Below, piece after piece: positions 26,719-35,999 of a stretch of DNA of 64,000 nucleotides. The stretch covers positions 1 through 64,000 of the forward strand of contig CAYFLR010000026.1 in assembly GCA_964343805.1 (NCBI GenBank), in the 5' to 3' direction. Origin of the DNA: CAYFLR01 sp964343805 (GTDB lineage Bacteria; Bdellovibrionota_B; Oligoflexia; CAYFLR01). Numbering within the stretch: position 1 is the first letter of the stretch; every line of letters begins with the position of its first letter. The notes below the pieces were generated by a model. That model was not told the origin of the DNA and ran no database searches. It saw only the letters and a list, made by a program, of their open reading frames with translations. The translations under genes and the position numbers were made by a program.

Positions 26719-29700
26719 ATGTTTTTACTCCGTTTTTTTGGTAATTTACTTAAATCATTGGTGATTTTGGGCTTGTTGGCAGGTATTGGTGTGGTCTCTT
26801 ATCTGCTTTTTGAGCTCTATCTCGGAGATTATACCGAATACACCCGTGATTCGATCATGAAACGAATTTCAGCCGAAACCTCTGTTTACTATAGGGACGG
26901 GCGGAATAAAATCGGTGTCTTTTTCTCACAAGAGCATCGGACCTATATCCCCATTGCAGAAATGCCTGGTCACTTATTGAATGCCATCATTAGCGCTGAA
27001 GATTATTATTTTTATCGCCATCCGGGAATCAATCCCTTTTCATTAATGAGAGCGGCCATTGCTATTGCTAAGGCGCGCCGAATAGTACAGGGGGGAAGCA
27101 CCTTAACTCAGCAGACAGCCAAAAACCTGTTCCACAGAAGGGAACGAAGTTTTAAAGCCAAATTTATTGAGATGATTCAAGCTCTTAAGCTAGAGCGTCG
27201 ATTTAGTAAAAAGGATATTTTGGAATTTTATCTCAATCAATTTCATGTGGTGGGAAATGGTAGAGGGATTGGAATCGCAGCTAAATACTACTTTGATAAA
27301 GATGTAAGGGACTTAACCTTAGTTGAGAGTGCCTTTATTGCTGGTTCAGTAAAAGGTCCTTTTAAATACGATCCGAGATCGAAAAAAACGGAGCAATCCA
27401 AGGCCAAAGCGCGTAAAGAAGCACGAATTAGGAAAGATTGGGTGCTGAGACGAATGCTGCAGAATAAAACCATTTCCCAAGAAGAGTATAATCGCTCTTT
27501 TGGAGTCGAGATTCCCTATAATTACGGGACCTTTCGGTATAAAGCGGTTTCCATTTTGGATTATATTCGCAAGAAATTGAGTCAACCTGAGATTTTAGAA
27601 GCTCTAGGGTATGAAAGTGTAGATGAGATCATTACTTCTGGTTTAAAAATTATCACAACCTTAGATGCAGATGTTCAAAAGGCGGCTCGTTACCATGTGC
27701 GAAAGAATCTGTCGAGGGTGGAGCACCTAGTAAAAGGTTTTTCTAAGGGAAATGAAGATAACTTTGTGCCTGTCACTGATATCAGTGTTCTAGATGAGAG
27801 AAACTTCTACTATGCAAAGATCATCCGGTTGGGTGAAGATGAAAAAGGTCAGCCCCAGATATATGTCAGTTACGGTTCTGTGGAAGGTATCATCCCTTAT
27901 GCTCAACTGGTCTCTTTTGGAGATCAGGGTAAATGGTTTGTTGATAGAAGGAAACTGAAAGAGGGAGAAAAGCCTTATCAAGCTTATTTACGTGTAACTC
28001 TTGAAGATTTTAAGGAGGGGGATTATATCTACACCTCTATCGTATCCAAAGATCCAAAAAAGAACCAGGTAGTGGCTTCTTTAGAGGTGAAGCCAGAGGT
28101 AGAGGGTGGGCTTATAACCATTGAGAAAGGGGATATTTTAGCCCTAGTTTCAGGTTTTAGTACCAATACCTATAATCGAGCAGTCTACGCTAAGAGGCAG
28201 CCTGGAAGTGTTTTTAAGCCCTTTGTATTCTATGGTGCCTTGCAATTGGGCTGGAACATAATGGATCCTTTAAGGAATGTGAGAACCATCTATAGCTTTG
28301 GTCAAGACTTTTACTTTCCTAAGCCGGATCATCCAGTTAAAAGTGATGAGGTTTCAATGGTTTGGGCAGGGGCCAAATCTGAAAATTTAGCCTCCATTCA
28401 TCTGTTGGTTCATATGACTGATAAACTCAGATTGGATGAACTGCAGCAATTGGCCATGTCGGTTGATATGGCTCATTCCCCTGATGAAGATCGTCAATCA
28501 TACATTGAACGAGTACGAGACAAGTTGGGTATTATTGTAAACCCAGGGCAGATCAAAAGATATCTCTTTCCCAGTGTGGTGAGTGAAATCCTACCTGATA
28601 TTATTTTCAATCAAGACCGAGGTCTGGTTGAAAATGTAAGCAAAATGCACTTTGGTCTCGGGTTTACCGTGCAGATTGAAGAATACCTGAATCAGTTGGA
28701 CCCTGAATATGTGAATCAAAAAATTGAAGATGGTGAAATGGAGGTCCCACTCCCTAAGAAAGAAATTATATACAGGATCAATGCACTTCAAAATAATTAT
28801 TTACGTTATGAAGAGATGTTGAGCACAGTTCAACAGGATATGCAGGTGTTTTATGATTATTATCATGTTCAAAAAGACCCCACCTATGTCCCTAACTCTA
28901 ATAGCAATAATCAATTTGTTCTATCAGACGAAACGGTGCGAGAACGCCTGCAAAATTACTTTTTAATCTATGTGGAAGGACAGATTAAAAGAGTGATCTA
29001 TATGCCGGCTTTGCCTGCTGGAGAAGAAGAGTTCCCCGCTTCATTTATTCCATTAGATATTAATAATCTGCTTTATCTCATTGGGGAGGAAGAACTTAAG
29101 AATAATAGTGAGTTAGTTCCTACGGAGGAAGAGGATTTCTTTGCCGAACAAGAGCTGGCGGATAATAACACCGGGATGATGGGAGACGATCTCGACGAGG
29201 ATAAACCAGTATTTGATGTGAGTCAGATTTACTTAGATGATCGAGTTCCTGGGTGGGTGATTAATCAACTTAAATTAGCTATGCAGAATAAATATGAACC
29301 CGTTTGGTCCGAGCATAAAGAGGACCTTTACTCTATAGGAATGCTCTCCCATCATAGGGATTTTAGAATTTTAGTGGGTCTTCGCTATTTAATTAAATTG
29401 GCTAAGTTGGCTGGGATTTCCAGTCATTTATCCCCCATCTTGTCATTTCCTTTGGGTGCCAACGAGGTCACTCTGGCTGAGAGTGCAAAGCTATACCAGT
29501 TATTCTTGAAGGGAAGGGTATATACCTTTGGTGAGAGTAAGCTTTCGAACCAGGTGAACATTATAAAACAGATCGAAGATCGCTATGGTAACAAGCTTTA
29601 TACTCCCAGTCGCAAAGAGCGACAGATCGTGGATAGTGTTTTTAGCTCAAAAATTTTCGAAGTGCTAAGAAAAACCATGACGCAAGGGACGGGAATTTCC

Positions 29701-30300
29701 GGGGCAAGAAGGGTTGCTATTTCATTGGATGACTACTTCTCTCAATCAGCACTATCAAAAAGGAAGGTAAGGGTTCCTACCTACGGAAAAACTGGTACTA
29801 CCAATGATTATATTAATTCAACATTTGTAGGCTTTTTGCCCTATCCAACTGAAAAAGATCAAGCCATCGACCCCTCCAACGCCTATGTAATGGCCGCTTA
29901 TGTTGGGTACGATAAAAATTACAAGATGGTCAATAAGCCGGTAAAAATAACTGGTGCCCAAGGAGCCCTACCTATATGGGCTGGAGTGGCCAAAGAGATT
30001 GTCGATCTTAATAAATATGCAGACTACATCGATATCTATGACTTAACTATTCAGAAAAGGGGGGTTTACCCCATTTATCGAAATGAGCAAAAGTTAAAGG
30101 TCAAAGTGGACTCAAAGAGTGGAATTGTAAAATCTGTGGTCACCCCCGATCAGTTTGATGGAGAGTCTTCAAGGGCTGGGGGACATAACTTGGTGACTGA
30201 AAGAAACATGGTGCATGTGGAAGGACATATCATTGATGACCAGTTTAAACCAATGCGTATTTTCAAGTTATTTAAAGATGAGGAATTCGATTCTAACTAG
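26719..30300 (+). CDS. Class A penicillin-binding protein (PBP1A type) with large insertion
   Basis: 1193 residues, long for the family. N-terminal membrane anchor (about 10-32). Glycosyltransferase (GT51) domain with catalytic Glu94 in SAEDYYFYRHPG, GGSTLTQQTAKNLF, KFIEMIQALKLE and KKDILEFYLNQ. Transpeptidase motifs: SVFK with Ser497, SEN with Ser554, and KTG at 1024-1026. The SxN-to-KTG distance is about 470 residues, against roughly 120-190 in well-known class A PBPs, so some 300 residues (about 560-880) are inserted there, including acidic and coiled stretches. It polymerises and cross-links peptidoglycan in the periplasm. Its end overlaps the next gene by 23 nt. Confidence 0.93.
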   Translation: MFLLRFFGNLLKSLVILGLLAGIGVVSYLLFELYLGDYTEYTRDSIMKRISAETSVYYRDGRNKIGVFFSQEHRTYIPIAEMPGHLLNAIISAEDYYFYRHPGINPFSLMRAAIAIAKARRIVQGGSTLTQQTAKNLFHRRERSFKAKFIEMIQALKLERRFSKKDILEFYLNQFHVVGNGRGIGIAAKYYFDKDVRDLTLVESAFIAGSVKGPFKYDPRSKKTEQSKAKARKEARIRKDWVLRRMLQNKTISQEEYNRSFGVEIPYNYGTFRYKAVSILDYIRKKLSQPEILEALGYESVDEIITSGLKIITTLDADVQKAARYHVRKNLSRVEHLVKGFSKGNEDNFVPVTDISVLDERNFYYAKIIRLGEDEKGQPQIYVSYGSVEGIIPYAQLVSFGDQGKWFVDRRKLKEGEKPYQAYLRVTLEDFKEGDYIYTSIVSKDPKKNQVVASLEVKPEVEGGLITIEKGDILALVSGFSTNTYNRAVYAKRQPGSVFKPFVFYGALQLGWNIMDPLRNVRTIYSFGQDFYFPKPDHPVKSDEVSMVWAGAKSENLASIHLLVHMTDKLRLDELQQLAMSVDMAHSPDEDRQSYIERVRDKLGIIVNPGQIKRYLFPSVVSEILPDIIFNQDRGLVENVSKMHFGLGFTVQIEEYLNQLDPEYVNQKIEDGEMEVPLPKKEIIYRINALQNNYLRYEEMLSTVQQDMQVFYDYYHVQKDPTYVPNSNSNNQFVLSDETVRERLQNYFLIYVEGQIKRVIYMPALPAGEEEFPASFIPLDINNLLYLIGEEELKNNSELVPTEEEDFFAEQELADNNTGMMGDDLDEDKPVFDVSQIYLDDRVPGWVINQLKLAMQNKYEPVWSEHKEDLYSIGMLSHHRDFRILVGLRYLIKLAKLAGISSHLSPILSFPLGANEVTLAESAKLYQLFLKGRVYTFGESKLSNQVNIIKQIEDRYGNKLYTPSRKERQIVDSVFSSKIFEVLRKTMTQGTGISGARRVAISLDDYFSQSALSKRKVRVPTYGKTGTTNDYINSTFVGFLPYPTEKDQAIDPSNAYVMAAYVGYDKNYKMVNKPVKITGAQGALPIWAGVAKEIVDLNKYADYIDIYDLTIQKRGVYPIYRNEQKLKVKVDSKSGIVKSVVTPDQFDGESSRAGGHNLVTERNMVHVEGHIIDDQFKPMRIFKLFKDEEFDSN

Positions 30301-33145
30301 GCTGCTCGGTCTGTTATTACCATTTTTAATACTGACTTCTCCACTTTTCGGTTTGCCGGTCTTTTTCGGGGGAAATCACAGTGATCTCAGCTGGAAGAAG
30401 CTGGTATCCCCTCGCTTTGAACTCTATTATCAAGATGATAATTTAGATGACGCTACCTATACCCTTAAGTATTTAGAATACTACCTTCCTGCTTTAGAGG
30501 AAGATTTAGGAATTAAGGTTCACAATCGAATTGAGGTGGTGCTTTTCTCTCGCTCTGGAGTCGGAGGGTTTGCTAACCTAGTTACTGATCAAATAGAAAT
30601 AAGCTCAAGTGGGCGGTGCACCAAGGGGCTCATACTCCATGAGTTGACTCACCATGTGATGTATAAGCATTTTGATAACGTACTGGGTGCAGTTCAGAGT
30701 ATTTTTCACTTGATCCCTATGCCCCCCTGGTTTCTGGAGGGCTTGGCTGAATATGAATCTGACTCTAATGGACCCTTCAATATATTTCAATATTTGACTT
30801 CCATGGAGTTGCATAACACCTATCCTACTTTTGATCGTCTTAATTCAGATTTCTATAATAGTTCTACTTGGATGCAGACGGGTTATTTGGTTGGCCGTGG
30901 CATGGTGGATCATATCACCCGGAGACTTATTAAAGAGCCATTAGCCTTGTTAAAATTATTAGCCATTTTTAAAGATAATACCTTGAGTTGGAGATACTTT
31001 TGGTCTTTTGATCAGACATTAGAGGAGCTTACTAAGTTCTCACCAGAACAAATATATTCTCAATGGAAAAAACAGAACAGTCAAATGGTCCGAACTTGGG
31101 CAAAATCAAAGGATCGGATTGTCCAGAAATCTAAGCGCATTCCTCTTCCTTCTTATAACCGTCTTACGTATATTCAACCCGTAAGTAAATTTGGTGAATA
31201 TATATATATGGATCGATCCAATGATCGAGGTTTTTATAGCCTGAAATTTGCTAAGGTGGTGGGGGATCAATGGAAGGTTTATGATACTGTTCAGCTGCCC
31301 TTTCGACCTGCCACAACTAAGGTGGGTATTCACCACAAAAGAAAGCACTTCATGTTTATGGAAAGGTTGAGCGGATGGTATGGCGAGCCTCAAACCCGAG
31401 TGTGGGAACTTGATATTGAAACCAAAGAGTTTAAGATGCTTGGAGAATGGCCTGCTCGTATAACATCTCTATACTATGCTGGTGAGAATATTGTGCTTCG
31501 TTACGAAGAGAAGAGTAAGCAGATTATAGCTCTATTTAGCAGAAAGTTGAAGAAGCTAAAAAATATAAAAACTGCTGGTTCTCCCTATCACCTCATCCTG
31601 CATGATGTGACTAAGTTTTATGGTTCAGTAGCTTATACTCTGGTTGATGATAACTTCAATTCTTCTCTCTCTGTCTATCAAAGAGGAAAACATCGACGTT
31701 TAGAGAAAATCCCTGAGACCTATAACGCTTCATCCATTCGCTTTATTGATGACGAAAACCTTTTGGGTTTGGTGTACCCCAATCTTATCGGGAATGTATT
31801 TACCTATAATCTATTTAAAAACCGTTTTAAAATATTAACAAATATGGCTGATTCCATTCATGCTTTGGAATACGATACTCACAATAACCGCCTCTTTTTT
31901 AATCTCTTTACCCATCCCTATTGGCAGCCTCGCATGATGTCGCTTAATTTTGAAACGGCTCGTCGGGTTCCTCATCGCGCATTAATGAAGGGGAGCAAGG
32001 AAAAACCCAAAGAGTTGATTTTACCAATAGCCAAGCGCCTTCCAAAGAAGTTAAATAAAAGGTATAAATTCCAAGATAAAATGTACAGAGAGTTTGCTTT
32101 TGCGCGTTTTAAACACATATTTTCGATTCCTACTCTAGGAAATGATGATCGAGGAATGACAGTAGGTGTTTTTTCTGTTCCGTTGATTGATTCTTTAGAA
32201 AAGCATTTAGTTGAAGCGAGCCTCTCCTATGGTCTTTATAGCAATAGACCTTCCTATGGTCTTACCTATACAAATAGTCACTTCCTCCCCACCATATACC
32301 TATCTGCTGGTGATAATGCATACTATAATGGTGTTCTAAAGGCGGATGATGGGGAGGGATATAAAATCAGTTACCTGCGAAAGCCCTATGGTCGAATAGG
32401 TCTTCGTATCCCGCTAAGACCTGTTTCTACCACACTTTTCCTATCAAAAGAGTATGCTCACTTTTCGCGTCTGCTTGGACCAAAGACAGAGACAGGAAGT
32501 CTCTCTTTAAATACTCTCAGTATCTCATATAGCCGCCCAGTGATATTTGGAGGCTTTGGTGCAGGCTTATCTTATAGGGTTACTGATGGGCTTTTTGATA
32601 GCTATTACTCCTATCAGCGTTTTGCAGAAAACCTCTGGTTTAAGGTGGATCTTCCTTGGGATTCCCAAATTTTTAGAGTTTCTATTGAGCATGCCTTCAA
32701 TATAGGAAAAAAGAAGATGAACGCACCCGAGACCTACAGTTCCTTTGTGGGAATTCGTAATAATAATGTGGATGGCTTTAACAATCGGGTGATTGATCTC
32801 TCTATTCCGGGTACTGTTAGTGCAGTCTCCTCAAAACAAGGTGATCAGAAGCTGGTTTCGAAGCTATCCTATGACTTTCCGGTGGTGAGTACCCTGGATA
32901 AGAGAATTTCCATTTTATATCTGGATTCATTAGATGGTTCAGCCTTTGTCTATCTTGGTAATGCCTGGTCCAAGGGGGCTTTAAACTTAAATGATTTTAA
33001 ATTGATATCCGGTTTCAATCTTTCTCTGTCTATGGAGAATAAAGGAGTGCAATTTGCTCCTGGTCTTGGATTTAGTCTTGATATGGTTAAATATCAACCC
33101 TCAGTCTACTTCTCTTTTTCCTATGCTCCCTTGCTAGATTACTAG
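30278..33145 (+). CDS. Peptidase MA-like (gluzincin) domain fused to propeller and predicted outer-membrane barrel
   Basis: About 955 residues from the ATG at 30278, inside the end of the PBP gene. A signal peptide ends near FGLP. A zinc-peptidase domain (about 30-250) has HELTHH (His121, His125) and the downstream Glu in LEGLAEYESD (about 154), the peptidase MA-like pattern. Then comes a region of WD/TolB-like strands (about 280-590). From about 600 to the end the sequence is beta-rich, with alternating polar and aromatic residues and a terminal Tyr, like a membrane barrel. A protease tethered to the outer membrane is inferred. It may act on wall or surface proteins with the upstream PBP. 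Confidence 0.75.
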   Translation: MRNSILTRLLGLLLPFLILTSPLFGLPVFFGGNHSDLSWKKLVSPRFELYYQDDNLDDATYTLKYLEYYLPALEEDLGIKVHNRIEVVLFSRSGVGGFANLVTDQIEISSSGRCTKGLILHELTHHVMYKHFDNVLGAVQSIFHLIPMPPWFLEGLAEYESDSNGPFNIFQYLTSMELHNTYPTFDRLNSDFYNSSTWMQTGYLVGRGMVDHITRRLIKEPLALLKLLAIFKDNTLSWRYFWSFDQTLEELTKFSPEQIYSQWKKQNSQMVRTWAKSKDRIVQKSKRIPLPSYNRLTYIQPVSKFGEYIYMDRSNDRGFYSLKFAKVVGDQWKVYDTVQLPFRPATTKVGIHHKRKHFMFMERLSGWYGEPQTRVWELDIETKEFKMLGEWPARITSLYYAGENIVLRYEEKSKQIIALFSRKLKKLKNIKTAGSPYHLILHDVTKFYGSVAYTLVDDNFNSSLSVYQRGKHRRLEKIPETYNASSIRFIDDENLLGLVYPNLIGNVFTYNLFKNRFKILTNMADSIHALEYDTHNNRLFFNLFTHPYWQPRMMSLNFETARRVPHRALMKGSKEKPKELILPIAKRLPKKLNKRYKFQDKMYREFAFARFKHIFSIPTLGNDDRGMTVGVFSVPLIDSLEKHLVEASLSYGLYSNRPSYGLTYTNSHFLPTIYLSAGDNAYYNGVLKADDGEGYKISYLRKPYGRIGLRIPLRPVSTTLFLSKEYAHFSRLLGPKTETGSLSLNTLSISYSRPVIFGGFGAGLSYRVTDGLFDSYYSYQRFAENLWFKVDLPWDSQIFRVSIEHAFNIGKKKMNAPETYSSFVGIRNNNVDGFNNRVIDLSIPGTVSAVSSKQGDQKLVSKLSYDFPVVSTLDKRISILYLDSLDGSAFVYLGNAWSKGALNLNDFKLISGFNLSLSMENKGVQFAPGLGFSLDMVKYQPSVYFSFSYAPLLDY

Positions 33146-33254
33146 TATTCCATTTAATTAATAGCTACTTAACATATTCACATTAAAGATATGATCATTC
33201 TTGTCGATGGATGGTATAGCATCGGGTTTATTTCCTTATCTATGTGAGGATATC

Positions 33255-33644
33255 ATGGCGGGTAATGAAAAAAGAAGAACTGCGCGAATACAAGTAGATG
33301 CCTCTTTAAGAGTCTATATTCGTTCCATTGGGAATAATGTTAAGTATGAATTTTGGACCCAAAATATCAGTAATCAGGGACTCAAATTAGAAAGTCGTAA
33401 GACTAGAAAATATCCCTTTTCCGGCTCTACTTTATTAGATGTATCTATGCAGTTAGATACTATTGATAAGCCTATCTTGCAGTTCGTTTGCAAGGTGGCA
33501 AGGGTGTATGAGGATGAGGGGAATGTACAGTTTGGAGTGCGTATAGTTCAAATTGATTCTGAAGATATGACGTTGTTAAATAGCTATATCGAGCAGTGTA
33601 TCGAAGAGGGAGAAACCTCAGATAACCTTTCTAAAGTATCTTAA
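33255..33644 (+). CDS. PilZ-domain protein
   Basis: About 129 residues from the ATG at 33255, preferred over 33201 because GAGGAT lies just upstream. The c-di-GMP-binding PilZ signature is present: RRTAR (about 6-10) and NISNQG (about 37-42), followed by the usual beta-barrel strands. A single-domain c-di-GMP effector, cytoplasmic. It stands alone; a short inverted repeat AGTAT/ATACT lies right after its stop. Confidence 0.85.
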   Translation: MAGNEKRRTARIQVDASLRVYIRSIGNNVKYEFWTQNISNQGLKLESRKTRKYPFSGSTLLDVSMQLDTIDKPILQFVCKVARVYEDEGNVQFGVRIVQIDSEDMTLLNSYIEQCIEEGETSDNLSKVS

Positions 33645-33677
33645 GTATACCAAGATACTCTCCGTATCACAAAAAAA

Positions 33678-33737
33678 TTACCAAAATAATACATTCAAAT
33701 TAGGTTGTTATGTGGTGGTAACAAAAATTATTGGTAA
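33678..33737 (+). promoter_or_regulatory. Inverted repeat upstream of the HTH regulator
   Basis: TTACCAA (33678-33684) and TTGGTAA (33731-33737) are inverted copies in an otherwise AT-rich 163-bp intergenic region, the second just before a TATAAT-like stretch. They could be an autoregulatory operator for the HTH gene at 33808. The spacing is wide, so a looped or two-site arrangement would be needed. Confidence 0.3.
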
Positions 33738-33807
33738 AATATATAATTTTTGACTAGACAGCCAGGGGACATTCTGCTAGGGTAAATTTTGTAAGGGGGG
33801 GGAGAAA

Positions 33808-34587
33808 ATGGAACAAGAAAGTACTTTAAATAGTATTGAGACATTAAATTCTTGGATTGAAGATTTCTTAAATCAAAAGAAAAACCTTTCTAAGACCTAT
33901 ATTGCTAAAAAATGTGATATCACACTTCCTTTTCTGATTATGATCCTGAAAGGCAAAAGACGCCTAAATCAAAATCTAGCCGTTAAAATATTGAATGTTC
34001 TAAAACGAAACTCTGAAGATATAAGTCAGTTTCTAGGTGGCCTTCAATTAGAAAGAGAGGGCAAAGAAGTCCAGGCTTTCAAAGTGAAGGAAAGGGCAGA
34101 CCTAGAAAAAAATATTCTTAATGAAGAGATCACAAGAATTTTAGCTCATGACAATAATCTTTATAACGCTGTTATTGATCTAACCTGGGGGCCTTTGCAT
34201 AAAGATTACCTGGTTAGAAAGTATGGAATGGATATCATCAATAACCTCATGTTGTTGGTTGATAAGAAGTTTCTAAATTATGATGGAATTACTTTTCGTT
34301 TAGAAGGGGGAAGTGAGCTTTCTAGTAAGGCAGAGCATATCTTTCGATTTGTTCGCAATATACTAGCCAACGAAGAGTCTAATTATATATTAAAGCAAAA
34401 TCCTGGGAGTATTAGATACCAAGTGGAAGATGTCAGTGAAAAGGGGTTTGATAAAATTAAAAACTTGCTAGCCGATGTTGCGGAGCAAGTAGATGAAATA
34501 GTGCAAGCCCATAAAGAGTCTCCCATAGAAGGTAAAGGAGTGCGGATGGGTTTTGTTGGTCTAGTGACTAAATATAGGAGAGGGTAA
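33808..34587 (+). CDS. HTH regulator resembling the TIGR02147 family
   Basis: 259 residues. A helix-turn-helix is seen at about 28-70 (LSKTYIAKKCDITLPFLIMILKGKRRLNQNLAVKILNVLK), similar in form to the N-terminal part of TIGR02147 proteins common in Bdellovibrio and Fibrobacter. The remainder is a mostly helical domain with DLTWGPLHKDYLVRKYGMD, and a C-terminal region that could be a sensory domain. There is no signal or membrane segment. A very strong ribosome site (GGGGGGGAG) lies before the ATG. Its stop is 2 bp before a small secreted-protein gene, so the two are one transcript. The family name is tentative. Confidence 0.6.
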   Translation: MEQESTLNSIETLNSWIEDFLNQKKNLSKTYIAKKCDITLPFLIMILKGKRRLNQNLAVKILNVLKRNSEDISQFLGGLQLEREGKEVQAFKVKERADLEKNILNEEITRILAHDNNLYNAVIDLTWGPLHKDYLVRKYGMDIINNLMLLVDKKFLNYDGITFRLEGGSELSSKAEHIFRFVRNILANEESNYILKQNPGSIRYQVEDVSEKGFDKIKNLLADVAEQVDEIVQAHKESPIEGKGVRMGFVGLVTKYRRG

Positions 34588-34589
34588 CC

Positions 34590-34901
34590 ATGAAAAAACT
34601 AACTAAAAAGAAGATCCTACTGTTGCTAACTTTGGTAACACTGAGTTTTGCTAGCACCACCAGCTTATATGCAGGTCATGGTGGAGGGTATTTCTTTGCA
34701 CAGTTTTCCAAGTTCTTTAAGATGAACACTTTTGCTTTCGTAAAGAAATCTCCAATCAAAACAATCAAGGGTAAAAAAGACCCGGTATTTGATGCTTCAA
34801 AAGTAGATCACAAAAAATCTTTTGAACCTACGGTTAAACCTATCGAGCCAATGCAATTCAATCAATTAGAATTGGAAAGAGATCGCTCTTATCATAAATA
34901 A
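34590..34901 (+). CDS. Small secreted protein, unknown
   Basis: 103 residues. A clear signal peptide (MKKLTKKKILLLLTLVTLSF...LYA, about 1-28) precedes a mature part of about 75 residues: a His/Gly-rich start (GHGGGYFFAQFSKFF), then a Lys/Pro-rich, probably disordered chain ending in RDRSYHK. No known family. It is translated with the HTH regulator (2-bp gap, GGAGAGGG ribosome site) and followed by a strong hairpin, so the two-gene unit is well delimited. Confidence 0.7.
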   Translation: MKKLTKKKILLLLTLVTLSFASTTSLYAGHGGGYFFAQFSKFFKMNTFAFVKKSPIKTIKGKKDPVFDASKVDHKKSFEPTVKPIEPMQFNQLELERDRSYHK

Positions 34902-34919
34902 TTGATCCATATTTACAAA

Positions 34920-34945
34920 CTACAGTCGGTATATTCCGACTGTAG
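34920..34945 (+). terminator. Hairpin terminator after the regulator/small-protein unit
   Basis: A perfect 10-bp stem (CTACAGTCGG 34920-34929 with CCGACTGTAG 34936-34945) and a 6-nt loop, 18 nt after the stop. There is no U-tract directly after it, so it may be a Rho-assisted or RNA-stabilising structure. Confidence 0.6.
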
Positions 34946-35009
34946 CTTGTAGTATCTTAGTTCATCCATTTGAGTAGACAGCAAAGAGTGCATTTGATAA
35001 TCTTGCACT

Positions 35010-35999
35010 ATGAAAAATACACTCAAAGCTCTTATTATAGGTGGTGCCGGATATATCGGCTCTCATTGTAACAAATACTTTAATCAAAAGGGTGTGGAGA
35101 CCGTCATCTTAGATAATCTCAGCACCGGTTTTGGAGAGTTTGTTAAATGGGGCCAGTTTATTCATGGCGATCTACACAATTCTCATGGTCTCAGTTCCAT
35201 TTTTTCTCAGCATAAAATTGATGTTGTAATTCATTTTGCAGCCTGTGCTGAAGTCGGTGAGTCGGTGAGTGATCCGGCTAAGTACTATTACAACAATTTG
35301 CTTGGGACATTTAATCTGCTCGAACAGATGAGAATCCATCAAGTAGATAAAATTGTCTTTTCCTCAACCTGCGCAACTTATGGTATGCCAGAAAAAGTAC
35401 CCATTGCTGAGGACCATCCACAAAAGCCCATTAATCCCTATGGAAATACCAAACTTGCCGTAGAGCTTATGCTACAAGATTTTTGTCACGCCTATGGTAT
35501 TAACTATGTTGCTCTTAGATATTTTAATGCAGCAGGAGCAGATCCAGAAGGTGAAGTTGGTGAAAGTCACTCTCCTGAGTCTCATTTAATTCCCTTAGTA
35601 TTAGATGCTATTTCGGGAAAAAGAGCAGATATCAAGATTTTTGGTGAAGATTATGACACCCCCGATGGGACTTGTATTAGAGATTATATTCACGTGATGG
35701 ATTTAGCCGATGCTCATTACCTCGCTTGGAAATGGCTTTCAGATAATAATAAAAGTACTGTCTTCAATTTAGGAAATGGTCAGGGTTATTCAGTAAAAGA
35801 GATAATTAATACTGCAATAAAAGTTACAGGCAAAGAGTGCACGGTAACTAAAAGTGATCGACGACCAGGTGATCCACCTCGCTTGATCGCTGCCGCAGGT
35901 AAAGCTCTGAATGAATTAGGGTGGAATCCTCAGTATGCAGATATAGAGGTTATTATAGAGCATGCTTGGAACTGGCATCAAAAAGGAGAGCCTAAATGA
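35010..35999 (+). CDS. galE: UDP-glucose 4-epimerase
   Basis: 329 residues. N-terminal NAD loop GGAGYIGSH, then VIHFAACAEVGESV, active-site Ser in SSTCATYG and the YxxxK pair in NPYGNTKLAVE, followed by ALRYFNAAGADPEG and the substrate region DGTCIRDYIHVMDLADAH. These are the GalE hallmarks of the extended SDR family. It interconverts UDP-glucose and UDP-galactose for envelope polysaccharide. It overlaps the next gene by ATGA. Confidence 0.95.
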   Translation: MKNTLKALIIGGAGYIGSHCNKYFNQKGVETVILDNLSTGFGEFVKWGQFIHGDLHNSHGLSSIFSQHKIDVVIHFAACAEVGESVSDPAKYYYNNLLGTFNLLEQMRIHQVDKIVFSSTCATYGMPEKVPIAEDHPQKPINPYGNTKLAVELMLQDFCHAYGINYVALRYFNAAGADPEGEVGESHSPESHLIPLVLDAISGKRADIKIFGEDYDTPDGTCIRDYIHVMDLADAHYLAWKWLSDNNKSTVFNLGNGQGYSVKEIINTAIKVTGKECTVTKSDRRPGDPPRLIAAAGKALNELGWNPQYADIEVIIEHAWNWHQKGEPK

